A stretch of 64,000 nucleotides of DNA from Bisporella sp. PMI_857. Its lineage: Eukaryota > Ascomycota > Leotiomycetes > Helotiales > Helotiaceae. The notes below the pieces were generated by a model. That model worked only from the letters and a program-made list of their open reading frames with translations. It was not told the DNA's origin and ran no database searches. This document shows positions 43,947 through 54,685 of this stretch, piece by piece. Made by a program: the position numbers and the translations under genes. Position 1 is the first letter of the stretch. The number at the start of each line of letters is the position of its first letter. The stretch covers positions 80,952-144,951 of the forward strand of contig JAJSPD010000100.1 in the NCBI GenBank assembly GCA_021307315.1, read 5' to 3'.

Positions 43947-45251
43947 ATGGCTTCCTCTTCTGAAAATCAACTTCAGCAGGTAATTTTTATGGAAATATTA
44001 TATTAATCTGTATACTAATCGGTTTAAAGGATATTATTGTCATTTCTGATGATTCAGATCATGAATTTGATATGGATCTTGATTCTTCGCAGCAAATCGG
44101 TTCTTCCAATAAACGCAAGCGCAAATCTCCGGGCAGTTTTTCTACCAATGTGCATACTGTTAAGGCTAGAAAAAGACTTGAAGCTATAAAAAGCAACAGT
44201 ATTCAGAATCAGATCGAAAAAGCGAAAGCCGCAGATCAAGCAGCAGTTACATACAGAAAAAAAGTCCTCAAAAAGTCTGCTGAATTTGCACTCGCATCTT
44301 TTGCCGAGCAGAAGCGAATGATTGAGCAGTCTGCTTTGCAGGTTAAAACAAAGCGGTTCGTTTGATTTTAATTATACTAATTTTTATACTAACCTGTATA
44401 GTGAACGGGATGGCAAAGATTGGAAATCTGTGGCAAAAGCTTTGGGTTATGGAGAAATTGGTGGCCTATATGCAATTGATGATGATGGAAATCCAGCATG
44501 GGAAGATATTGAGTATGATTCGGAAGACGAATACGAGTTTGAACATATGTGGAGATTAGATGAAAAGCAAAACGGAGATAAGGCGGTTGTCGGCAAAACT
44601 GCTAAGGAGTTGAAAAATGACGGGATTGCTAAGCATAAACGATCTATTCTAGTAAGTTTCAGATTAATATAATGATTAGTATAACGCTAATACAATTTTA
44701 GGATGCCAAGAAGCTTGAATTTAAGTTTTGGCAAAGAAAATGGCGCCGAAGCCGTCGATCCTTGTTCCGCAAAATCCGAAAGCTTTCTGCTGGTGGACAG
44801 GAATACTTGGAAAGAACAAGCTGTCCTTACATTTACAAGAAGTATAAATTTCTACTAATTTTTATACTAATCTGCTAACTGATATAGCAAATTCTATGCG
44901 TATAAAACTCCTACAAGATACTTTACTCAAGGAGAAAAAGCAGTTTGGAAAAATCTTGCAGCATGGGCATACGGAAATGAAGAGTGGATCGATCTGCCGG
45001 GCCCTGCAAATTGGTGGCCAGCCGACGATAAGTTAAATGAGACAGGATTCGGCTTTTCCGATTCGTTGACAGGTCATAAAGAAGCGTTTGATATGGTATA
45101 TGCTACGGAAATTCCGGAAGATGGATCGTACGAACGTATTTTCCCCGCTTATAATGATTTGTTTTTGATGACAGACAATTCTTTAAGTCAAACAATCGTT
45201 AAAGCATTCTTTGGCTTACAAAGCAGCTTTCAAAAGCCGCGTAAGCTGTAA
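43947..45251 (+). CDS. hAT-2 accessory protein with SUMO-interaction-like motif
   Basis: Five exons: 43947-43979, 44030-44355, 44402-44651, 44702-44841, 44888-45251; introns 46-50 nt. The phases agree throughout, giving 370 aa. Residues 12-21 are DIIVISDDSD, a textbook SUMO-interaction motif (hydrophobic core followed by Asp/Ser). Then comes a basic NKRKRK cluster, a Lys/Ala-rich coiled-coil-like stretch (about 60-115), an acidic block (EDIEYDSEDEYEFEH), a basic RKWRRSRRSLFRK segment, and a Trp-rich C-terminal half (NWWPADD). No known domain. The composition suggests a nuclear, chromatin- or DNA-associated protein. Position between the H3 gene and the transposase suggests it belongs to the element. 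Confidence 0.75.
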
Positions 45252-45488
45252 ATGTATATGTAGTTTTTAAGTATATACAATAAATGAAGCAGGGAACTTT
45301 AAGCGATATATTAAATTTTATACTAATCTTTATACTAATCATTATATTTTACATTAATTTTTGGAAGTTTAATTATAGCCTTTCATTTGTACGATTTTTT
45401 TTGAATTAGTAATTTAATTTGTTGTTTAAATACTTGGTTTTTCTTTCCGATTTGATGCTTTTTTTTTTACTTGCACACTTTCGTTGCT

Positions 45489-48299
45489 ATGGAGTCAAGT
45501 ACTTCGCAAGACTTTTCTGATCCTTTCAGCTCATTTGAGCTAAATACTTCTGACAATTTACCATTTTCGCAAATTGGTCCAAAAAACCTATATTTTCGAT
45601 GGAAACCCGAATATCACGATAAGTTTGTGGAATGGTGGTTAAGTACACAATGGGCAGTTCAAGCTGTTGCAAACCAATCAATTGATTTGGTAAAGCAATT
45701 GAATTGGGAATCTCAAAATCGAAAATCTATTGCCTGGAAACAATTCGATCAAGGAATACACCGGATCACCGGAGAGCCTAAAGTCATATGTCAAAACTGC
45801 AACAAGGTTCTCGCACATCCAAATACGCGGAATACCGGCACAAAAGCTTTGTCTGGTCATATAGCGTCTCGGCAATGCCTTGTTTATTCTAGCCAGAGTA
45901 ATACAAGGCAGAGAAAAGTGGAAGACATGTTTCACGCTATTTCTGTAAGTAGATTAGTATAAATATTAGTATAATGTCTAATATTAATAGCAACCAATCT
46001 TTACGAAGCAAGCATTTCACGACCAGGTCCTTGCAACTATTGTTTCACTTCGTACTTCTTTCCGCGCGGTCGAAAATCCTGAATGGAGAAAGCTAGCTGT
46101 TATGCAAAATCCAAATTTCGAACTTCCTTCTGCAACAACTATGAAGAATCGACTAATGGAACAATCAGTCAAACTTGAACAAAACATGCTTTCAAATGTT
46201 GTTCCTGGAAGCAAAATTGCAATTTCGCTTGATTGCTGGTCTAGTACAACAAGACTATCATTTATGGGTATAATAGCTCACTATATTGATAAGTCATGGG
46301 TTCTTTGTCAAGAATTAATAGGATTTGAAAGTTTGGTAGGCGTTCATTCCGGAAATGCTCTTGCTCAAGTTATCAATAACGTATTTCAACAGCACAATCT
46401 TTTTGATCGTGTTGTTTCAATTACAACTGACAATGCAAGTTCGAATACTACAATGGTTCTCGAAATCAACGGATACTTACAAGAAGCTTTGAAAGCTAAT
46501 AGTATTCTGAAAAAGAAAGTCCAACACGTGCCGTGTTTATCGCATGTGATTCAACTTAGTCTTCAAGCACTTTTGAGCTTTGTTCAATTGAGACCTACCA
46601 ACGAAACATTTGTTCGGAATTGGGTAGCAGAAAAGGAGCTGTCTGATCTTGAGAAAATCAAAGCTAGCAACAAACGTGGTATTCCATATATACTAGCAAA
46701 GGTATGTAACACGTGACTTTTATACTAATTTTTATACTAATCTTATATTAGATTCGAAAGCTTGCTATTCTTGTCAATTCCAGTGCACAGCGGAAACATC
46801 GGTTTCAAAGAGTTCAACAAGAACAAATCAGAGATTCATCTTCTCCGAATGATCCAGTTCTTACATTGTTAATTGATGTATGCACTCGATGGGACTCAAC
46901 AGTGCATATGATTCTTCGTGCATTGCGTCTTAAAGAGTCTATTAATCAATTTTGCGGTGCATATGATCCTGCTAAGCCTTTTTCATTTTCTGCATTGGAA
47001 TGGAAAAAAATTGGCTATCTAGCCGATTTGTTACGTCCTTTCAATTTTTTTACAACAACAATCGGCAAAACAACAAGCGTAACATTGCCTTATGCTTTAT
47101 CAATTTACGATGAGTTGTTTGAACACTTGCAAGAATCTCGCCGAGTATTAACCAAAAGTCTGTTGCTCAACTTTGGGTAAAAGATTTAATTGGTGCGATT
47201 AACGCTGCAGAAGCCAAGCTTGATACTTACTATAACAAAACATATAGTAGTCTTGGTAGTTTATATGGCATCGGAGCAATTCTTGATCCAAAATCGAAGC
47301 TGAAAAGCTTTGAAGAAGATTATTGCTGGCTTAATTTCAAAACAGTTGATTGGGCCAAAGAATTCGAGCGTCAATTTCGGTCGTTATACGATACGGAATA
47401 TAAAGAAAAGTCTACGAATGCTGACCGACTTTCTCAAATTCGAGAAGTTAATCACGATCCTTTAGCGTTAGCATTAAGTCGCAAGCGCTTTACTCGAGAC
47501 ATTCAGAACCCTTATCGCAAAGATGATGACTTTTCTCTTTCTGAAGTTGATGAATGGCTGGCTATGAGTATGTTTACAATTCTACTTTTTATACTAATTT
47601 TTATACTAATCTTTGTGTTGTTTTTTCAGAGCCTGATAATCGATCACCGCTACTTGTTTGGAAATCGCTTGAAACACAGCTTCCTGGCTTATCAGCAATG
47701 GCTAGAGACTTACTTTGTATCCCGATGGCCGGTGTTGGAGTAGAACGTGCTTTTAGCTTTGCACGTGATATATGCGGATATCGCCGTGGCCAGCTTCAAC
47801 CGACAACTATTCGGTCGCTTCTTTTGGTTTATCATTCGCTCGTTGAACATTCACGAACACGTGAGCTTCAAAATATACTATTTTCAACTATTGATATTCA
47901 GGATATGACCTTGAAGATATGGAAACGGAAATTAGAACGCGAGAAAAAGACCTTGAAATTCAACTTGATCAAATTGATCTTTGGGAAAATCATGACTATA
48001 TTAGTGATGAAGAACCAGAAGGAAACGAAGAAATTCGAACTCGTCGTGCTCAAGAACGCTGGGATTACAAGATTTCTAAATCTTTACGTCAGTCAATTCA
48101 TCAAAATCAGCCACTTTCGACTATTCAGTCTCAAAATACACTTCGGAATCGCCGCGAACCGTCAATTGAAACAACGAACTGGGAACTATCTAGTAATAGT
48201 AGTCAAGAGCTACCTCGACTTCCGACTCCTGATATTGGTGATATTGTGCCGGATACTCCAATAGGCATTCACAGGTCAAAAAGGCAAAAAAGAGATTAG
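45489..48299 (+). CDS. hAT-2 transposase with one frameshift
   Basis: Exons: 45489-45944, 45991-46701, 46752-47567, 47630-47860, 47902-48299. Introns are 46, 50, 62 and 41 nt; the last could instead be a frame slip. Zinc finger C101-x2-C104 ... H124-x5-C130 (BED-like), then the hAT core: SLDCWSSTTRLSFMGII, TTDNASSNTT, PCLSHVIQLS, and the C-terminal dimerisation region with IPMAGVGVERAFSFARD. Exon 3 is one base short of the length required by its phases. Translation shows the break at about 47143-47146 (QESR then SINQKSVAQLW), so this copy needs a 1-bp correction to encode about 870 aa. The C-terminal tail is acidic and ends HRSKRQKRD. Because only one lesion is visible, the element may have been active recently. 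Confidence 0.82.
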
Positions 48300-49000
48300 T
48301 TTTAGAATATTGTCACGGCTCTGGTTTTTCATCGCTTGGAGCATAGCACCGGATACCTCAAAAGCTCGGGCGGAGCTTACTACCGGATGCTTATAGCTTC
48401 CGGCCAGTTACTGTATATAGAGCTTTGCTTTTTTTTCTTTCTCTGTCCGTAGCTTGTTCTTTTAGTCATTACAATTGATAGTTGTTTACACTTTTGAGTC
48501 TATCTACCTAAATATACGGATCGAGATCCTTATTCAACTTGAGTTGTTACAAATATTAGTGTTGTATATTATTATAATTCACAATTTTTTTACTACATTA
48601 CAATATGTTTGGATTTAACATTTGAAGTTTAATTTTTATACTAATCTTTATACTAATCAACAACTTTGCATTTAAAGTATGTTTGTAAAAATAAGTATAC
48701 AAAATAGCCTTGTTTAACCTGTGTGCACATAGAAAAATCAATGCCAAGACTAGAAAGAACCATCTCGATACTAGAATACCCTATATATTCTTAAAATTCT
48801 GCCAGTCCGCCTTACATTCTTGTAGAGGGGTTTGACTGTAGTTTCTATATTTAGTTAATATTGTCGGGGCCCCATTGGGGTCCCGCGGGTCGGGGTCAAA
48901 ATACACAACCCACCCCACGGGGGAAGCGAGCCTCGAAGACCCGACCCATGGGACCCCGTGGGTCGGGGGCCCCGGCCCGCCCCGTGGGTTTCTGCGCAGT
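48300..49000. other. 3' region and right end of hAT-2
   Basis: AT-rich 3' sequence including TTTATACTAATCTTTATAC at about 48632-48660. From about 48865 the GC-rich right terminal repeat takes over. No further gene. Confidence 0.6.
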
Positions 49001-50248
49001 CTAACTGCTGGTCATGGTCTTGTCGTGATCCGGTCCGTGTGCATTTTGATTTTCAGTCAACTCTGCAGCTGTGGTGGCGAGCCGCGGCGACTTTAGGACC
49101 TCAACGACTTTGTCTCGGCAAGGCAAGGGCCGCGGGAGGAGATCTGTGGGCCTAACTTCTTGCGGAACATCGTATGTCGGCGAGAATCGATAAATCTTCC
49201 CCTGGTAAATAACCATGCCGTTCTTCTTGTCAATCTCCATTCCGATGTCGTAATGATGGAGTACGCCAGCGAATGGCTTGTCCAGCTCGTCGAAAAGATG
49301 TTTCCTGATGGTCGGGTTTGGAATCAGCTTTAACAGCAGTATATGTAGCTCCAGCCACCCAATCAGCAACCAAGCATCCCTTTTGCTTGTAGCCTCGTAT
49401 TGTCTGGCCTCCACAAGGGTTCCCACTCCATGTTGAGACATCAAAAAGAGGTCCTTACTAAAATGTTCTGGCATTGTTCTGGGCTCGCCAGAATCGTTGA
49501 ATGTGCTCGACTGAAAGAGTACAATCTGAGACCACTCAAAAATTGTCCACAGTCTTGCGGAGAATTTTGCATAGGTGAACGCAAAACGGCACTCCCTGAT
49601 CAACTTTGGAACTCTGTAAAGCATCTTCTCAAAATACTTGTCCTCTGTCTCACTGCGCGGAGCTTGTGGCAGACATGTCCAGTCGGTCCAGACGTATGAC
49701 CATTGCTTCTTTTCCCTACGCAAGGTCTTCGATATTTCTTTGTAGTCTACGCCTTGGGGGTCGGGGTCGTCCTGGGTGTGCCAGTAATGGCTGACGAAGA
49801 AGCTATCTTTGCTGTCGCAAAAGCCTTCTACGATGGGCATAATGACGTAGCTGTCTAGTTCTTTCGGGTCCCATTTCCGAAATTTGCCGTGTTTAAGGAA
49901 TGATTCTTTCGTTTGAAAGAACCAGAATGCGTAAATACTTTTCATTACGTCTTCAACAGTGGAGAAAGAGTTCAATAACCTCGTGTATTGAGCAATGTCG
50001 GCATCCATCTGGGCTTTGGTCGTGTATACAGAAGGCTGAAGCGAGCGCCAGGCTGAAATGCTCCTTGTAACGAGTGATTTGAAATCTAAAAACGATGAGA
50101 ATGAGCTTTCTGTATATCTCCGCGACCGAGTCTGTGATGGTGGGGATATTCGAGACCTACCATTCTCAACAGGACTATTGGCAGTTGAACTGACCACTCT
50201 GGCCTGCATTTCGGATTTTTGTGAGAACAGCTTTCGTAGCCACGGCAT
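49001..50248 (-). CDS. TIR-like-fold candidate protein
   Basis: Single exon; ATG at 50246-50248 gives 415 aa (MPWLRKLFSQ). The core has SFFVSHYWHTQDDPDPQGVD, YVWTDWTCLPQAPRS, and CRFAFTYAKFSARLWTIFEW. This order (beta strand with SH.W, then W.D..CLPQ, then a strand and W..EW) is shared with fungal and plant proteins of a TIR-like superfamily, in which signalling or NAD-related roles are suspected. The assignment is by pattern only. The stop codon TAG and the last codons lie within or next to the right terminal repeat of hAT-2, so the natural C terminus may have been altered by that insertion. Confidence 0.5.
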   Translation of the reverse strand: MPWLRKLFSQKSEMQARVVSSTANSPVENGRSRISPPSQTRSRRYTESSFSSFLDFKSLVTRSISAWRSLQPSVYTTKAQMDADIAQYTRLLNSFSTVEDVMKSIYAFWFFQTKESFLKHGKFRKWDPKELDSYVIMPIVEGFCDSKDSFFVSHYWHTQDDPDPQGVDYKEISKTLRREKKQWSYVWTDWTCLPQAPRSETEDKYFEKMLYRVPKLIRECRFAFTYAKFSARLWTIFEWSQIVLFQSSTFNDSGEPRTMPEHFSKDLFLMSQHGVGTLVEARQYEATSKRDAWLLIGWLELHILLLKLIPNPTIRKHLFDELDKPFAGVLHHYDIGMEIDKKNGMVIYQGKIYRFSPTYDVPQEVRPTDLLPRPLPCRDKVVEVLKSPRLATTAAELTENQNAHGPDHDKTMTSS

Positions 50249-50846
50249 TTTCGATGGATGTAGCAACGAGGGACACGCAACTAAAATAACCTCTGAACAA
50301 TCGGCAAATGGCCTCCCATATATCCTACCTCGTTAAAATACCCCCGCTTTCACGATAACATGCAGTGACTATAATTGTAAGGCTGTGTTGATACGCTTGA
50401 AGACTGCGCCTCATTGGCTGCAGCCAGGCTGTGAGGCTGTGCATGCATACACAAATATTGTATCTTGGCCAGCGAAGATTGCCGACATGATGAGCTCAAT
50501 GAGCAGAAATTTGCATCAAACCAAACGGTACAGCAATTTCGTCGATTGCCACAAGCTTGTCTGTTATGAACTCCGTACAACACTTCCCCGCCTTGTGCCA
50601 CACCCAGGGTACCCCCGCATCGCCTGATAGGCTTTAGGGAGCGGTAAGCGCCCAAGCGCCGAGCACTAAGCGCAGCCGGAGACCTCGAGGCGCTGAGCCG
50701 AGATAAAATGCACATGCATCTTGGCGTGAAGTCCGTGTGAAGAAACCACGCGCATATGCAAAAAGGCGAAGCTGATATTGCAAAGCCTCTGTATAGCGAA
50801 GGAACCCTCTTCTGCTGTAAACGGCGACATCCCGTGCATCAGGTTG
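50249..50846. other. Intergenic region, no gene recognised
   Basis: Promoter side of the TIR-like gene. ORFs here have no domain support. Confidence 0.4.
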
Positions 50847-51008
50847 GAGGGCGACAATCCGAATGTAAATTTTTAGTAAGAGGAGCTCAAAGTGTTCCAG
50901 GGTAGCTACGAAATACAAATTATACAAAAATAACACATTAATTAATAGGTGTAAAAAAAGGGAAATATTCAAAGCCAAGGTACCTATCAATTTTCTCGGC
51001 ACGCAGGG
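50847..51008 (-). repeat. Dispersed repeat family R5, copy B
   Basis: Diverged relative of 36214-36380. Confidence 0.5.
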
Positions 51009-51104
51009 TTTCTCGCTACGTAGGGAGGGACGTTAAGTCAGCAATCTACTACCTTATCCTGATTCTGAGGTCGGCAAGAAACGACTCGCCGCCGAACGTC
51101 GGTG

Positions 51105-51203
51105 GGTCAGCCATTTTGACTGCGTCATCATCCTAGTCATTAGTTCAAGGAGTGGGACGGCAGTATCAGTGGGTACTTTGGTTTCTGGTCGGCACATTTT
51201 CAG
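51105..51203 (+). repeat. Dispersed repeat family R4, copy B
   Basis: Relative of 24328-24425. The following stretch to 52734 contains no supported gene; a 60-codon open segment at about 51560-51745 (VKHFINHDLLRDLVSQ) is unrecognised and may be a decayed gene. Confidence 0.55.
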
Positions 51204-52734
51204 GGTGTTGGTAATCGCCCACCTACTAAAGAGCCCCATCTCCCCTTCCCAAACTTGGGGTATCGTTGGCGGGTTACCGGGAGTTTTATAGCAACGCGAG
51301 TTAGTTTCAACTTTAACAGAAAGGCTTAACGTTACTAAGTTAGTTACTTTACTTAATTTTATAAAATTTTAAATATAACAATTCAACTGTTATTCTTACA
51401 CGTAAATGAAGTGTGAGACTATGCAAAACGTTGCATTGGGGTTCTGGAATATAGTATTATATCCTCCAACTTGATTAAAGACGATCCCCTCATAACTCAC
51501 GCGTAAGTACTTTTGGTTTCTATGCTGCAAAGCACTAACACTCCCTCACACAATGGGGTAACGTCATGATCCTTCTGGCTGCATTCTCAGATGTCGCTGT
51601 GAAGCACTTCATTAATCATGACTTACTCAGAGACCTCGTAAGCCAGACTCGGGATTCCCTGTCGGCATGGCCGTTGTCAGTATTGGAGCAAAAATACGTT
51701 AAAATCCTGAAAAATATGGCCTTGAAGGCGGGCTTGTATCAATAGCAAGTTCCAACACGGTCACCTCCCTTGCTAAACCACCACTCACAGTTATTTCAAT
51801 CCATAGAGAGCATAACATAACAGACCTAGCATATTCTGATGGTCTCGAGCCAAAACCAACGACAGCGGACATAGCATGTCATATCCGTTTATCAAAACAG
51901 ACTCTTAAGCTCGTGGAGATGAGCGGCGGCCGGGTGTTGATGGAGCATCTGCAATACATCACAGGTGTGAAACGTGAACTGGATAGCACAGGGTCACAGA
52001 AGGCAAGAACCCTAGGGCGCAAACATTTTCGAGGTCTACTTTAATGCAGCTCTGTGGATGGCAGAAGAGCGCCTTGCTTGCAGAGCTGGCCTCAGCGAGA
52101 ATTCTCTATATACTGCCGTGTAAAACAGCCACTTGTTGTACTTAATACCACATCTTCAATACATCTCTTTCAACACTGTTGGACAGGAATTAAAATTACT
52201 CGTTGATTTACCGGCGGTCCTGGAGTGAATCAGTGATATCAATCACTTTATTGCTATTCTTTCAAAGCATGACATGATTCCCGCCCTCGAAAAGCAAAAT
52301 AAGCACCACTATGCCCAAGTTCCAACTCAAGTTTGCCCTTTGGAAATGAAAATTTCACTGTATTTTACAAAGGAAAAAATGTCGTGATATTTGATGAAGT
52401 TTGGGTTCATACTTGCATCTTTCTCATTTCGTATTAATCGCCTTCGCAATGTTCTCTTTTAGTCCCGTTAAACTAAGACAATTCAAAACTATACGCAAAA
52501 GAGTCTTTACCATTGGTAAAGGTTTGGTCATTACTGATAGGTGGCCAAACCAGAAAATATAGAACTGTTGCTGTCCCACGCTACCTATCGTTGACAGCAG
52601 AAAGTTCTTTCCTGGCTATCCACCAACAAATACTCATTTGCAGCTGGCGTCGACAGTCAGTTACTCATTTGTGCTTTCTTCCGGTCGTAACACCTACCAG
52701 GACGGTCTAATTTGCCTCTCATGTCACGACCAGA

Positions 52735-54150
52735 ATGGACAGCCAAAGAGACATCCATTCGCCGCCACAACCGAGCAGTTTAGTGAGGAATGATCAAGAC
52801 CCCGATACCAGCCCGGCCGGCCCATCTCACCGAGCTGTCACTCCCTTACTACCCAAGCGACAGCCTATTTCCAAGCCTATGCCTCAGCCAATCCATCGAC
52901 CCACAGGTCTTCAGCCTGTAGAACTTTTGAAAGTGGACAACCAGGTCAAGGCTCTAATTGTCGAGTTTCGCTCTATCGACTCTCCCCATGGTCTTCACAA
53001 ACAGTCCCTTGAACTCTCCATCAACCAACTCATCTATCAGGATGGCCCCATTATCCAATCTGATTCGGACGATTATGAAACACCAATGCTACGCTGGATC
53101 CATCTCCCGGCTAACAACATGGCATGGGTTGAGGTAGGTGATATAATGACATCGGTCCACAGTTTGGTTGTACAACACTGACCATCCCAGCGCCTGGTAG
53201 TACGCCTTTATAACGAAAAGATTACGGATGCAGATCGCGAGCATTTCAAAGGGACGAATTCAAGCTTGAAATCTGACGACATGGAGCTTTACTATGCCGG
53301 ATTGTTACTCGCTCCTGATAAATGGCTTGACAGGCAGTACAAGAGCTCACACGGGTCTGCCGCAGCACGATTCATGAAGCCGTTATATGAAAGCTTCCCA
53401 GGATGTATGTACATGCTCCCCACAGCCTCTGAACTACTGAATACTCAGTTATTCTCTACTAGCAATAGAACGCGATGATGATAAGGACTTGCCAGTGTAT
53501 GGTGGAATCTGGAATGAGGTCATCTTTGCGGGTCATGTTTGCCTTTGTTCAAATTGCAATAGCGTCTGATTCGATAGTCCTGGAATGAATCGCTGACTGT
53601 GTTGCAGACGCCTTACCTTCATTGGGAGGATGTGGATGCGTATCAGTCACTCAGGGACAGCCTCAATAACATTGCGGAAAAGAAGCCGTACAACTACGAT
53701 CCCCAGCCCCTGGACATGAACGAGAGTCCGTTTCAAAATAAGATTGCGGAGCAGCAATGCGTTAGTTTCTATTCTAAGAAACACAAGCAGAGCAATGACT
53801 CTGGATCTTGTTGGCGGAGATACGATTGGGAAGATGACCACGGCAAATCCGTCGATGAGAGGCTCCTGCTGGCATATGTGTACGACAAGCCGCCAATACA
53901 TCCTCGAAGGACCCTCGACAGGTCATACTACTCAACTCTCTGCGACAAGGAGATTGAGGAGAGAGACACCGATCAAGTGGTTTACCGGTACACGGACAAT
54001 ATCATGAAGATGAAGAAACCACGGCTGATCATGGTGGATCAATTATGGCTATGGGCGATTGACAACGGTAGGTGTCATCTTGATCGCTGGGAACGCAGAA
54101 TCTCCTTCTTTCCAAACCTTACTATTTGTACAGACCGGAAGGCTTTCATT
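52735..54150 (+). pseudogene. CorA-like Mg2+ transporter family protein, 3' truncated
   Basis: Exons 52735-53133, 53191-53404, 53463-53536, 53608-54067 and 54134-54150 are phase-consistent. They contain motifs of the large fungal CorA-like proteins: IVEFRSIDSPHGLHKQSLEL, RWIHLPANNMAWVE, PYLHWE, PPIHPRRTLDRSYY, DQVVYRYT and RLIMVDQLWLWAID. The family continues with a PKRWG-type segment and two C-terminal transmembrane helices. Here the last exon ends at a GTAAGT donor (54151) and no further exon is found, so the membrane domain is missing. It is therefore a truncated gene or pseudogene and cannot transport ions by itself. Exon 3 is the least certain. Confidence 0.65.
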
Positions 54151-54412
54151 GTAAGTTACCACGGTACTTTGAGACTTTTCTGACACATGGAAAATGAAAT
54201 TTGCATTCAAACGAGTGCCTTGTTCAAAATCAAGAAATCTCAAAAACGAGCGTGGTAGACAAGAGCCGGCTCTTCATCTGTACATATGCCAAAGCACTTC
54301 AACTTCGCCAACATCATACCAACCTCTGAGCCCGAATCCCTCCCCCACAGACCATTCCCACCAACACCCAACCAACAGAAGACCCGCCGTTCGAACCATG
54401 GTGGACATCTGC

Positions 54413-54685
54413 TCAGTACTTCTCGAACTTTGGTCCTCTTTTGCGTCGTTCTTGGCTTGTTTTGCCTGCCTCAAGAGAGGCTGACCCCTCGTCGTATTTC
54501 CTTTGCTCCTCGGCTGCTGCCTCCTCTTCTGCCCTTACCCTATCTGCTTCTCTCTCCCTTTCCTCCCTTTCCTCCCTCGCTGCCCTGCGTCTCTCTTGAC
54601 TCGCCTTGCCAGCACTTTCCATCAATTCATCGTTTGCAAAACCGCGTTCAAGGCTATTGTTGCTGTGTCTGTCGTTTCCTGACAT
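54413..54685 (-). CDS. Small charged coiled-coil ORF
   Basis: 90 codons beginning MSGNDRHSNN with a good start context, very rich in Glu/Arg/Ala (REEREEREREADRVRAEEE) and ending GPKFEKY. No family recognised. It runs opposite to the truncated CorA-like gene and lies where that gene's 3' part should be, so the breakpoint between two loci probably falls near 54160-54410. It could be an N-terminal gene fragment. Confidence 0.35.
   Translation of the reverse strand: MSGNDRHSNNSLERGFANDELMESAGKASQERRRAAREEREEREREADRVRAEEEAAAEEQRKYDEGSASLEAGKTSQERRKRGPKFEKY

Larger units (their letters stand above)
42567..49006 (+). mobile_element. hAT-type element carrying a histone H3 gene (hAT-2)
   Basis: 6,440 bp. 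The ends are inverted copies starting AGTTAGACTGCG (42567-42578 and 48995-49006), followed by CCCACGGGGCGGG in both and further GC-rich blocks (GGGGTCCCA...ATGGGTCGGG) over about 90-130 bp. Between the ends: an H3-like gene (minus), a SIM-containing gene (plus) and a hAT transposase (plus). Flanking 8-mers do not match. The LINE on the left and the TIR-like gene on the right abut the ends. Boundaries rest on the inverted repeats only. Confidence 0.7.

Noticed and set aside
42567..49006. Starship-type giant element
   Set aside because: No DUF3435 tyrosine recombinase is visible; the transposase is hAT and the ends are inverted repeats.
50350..50715. 121-codon minus ORF
   Set aside because: No recognisable domain and low-complexity composition; likely chance.
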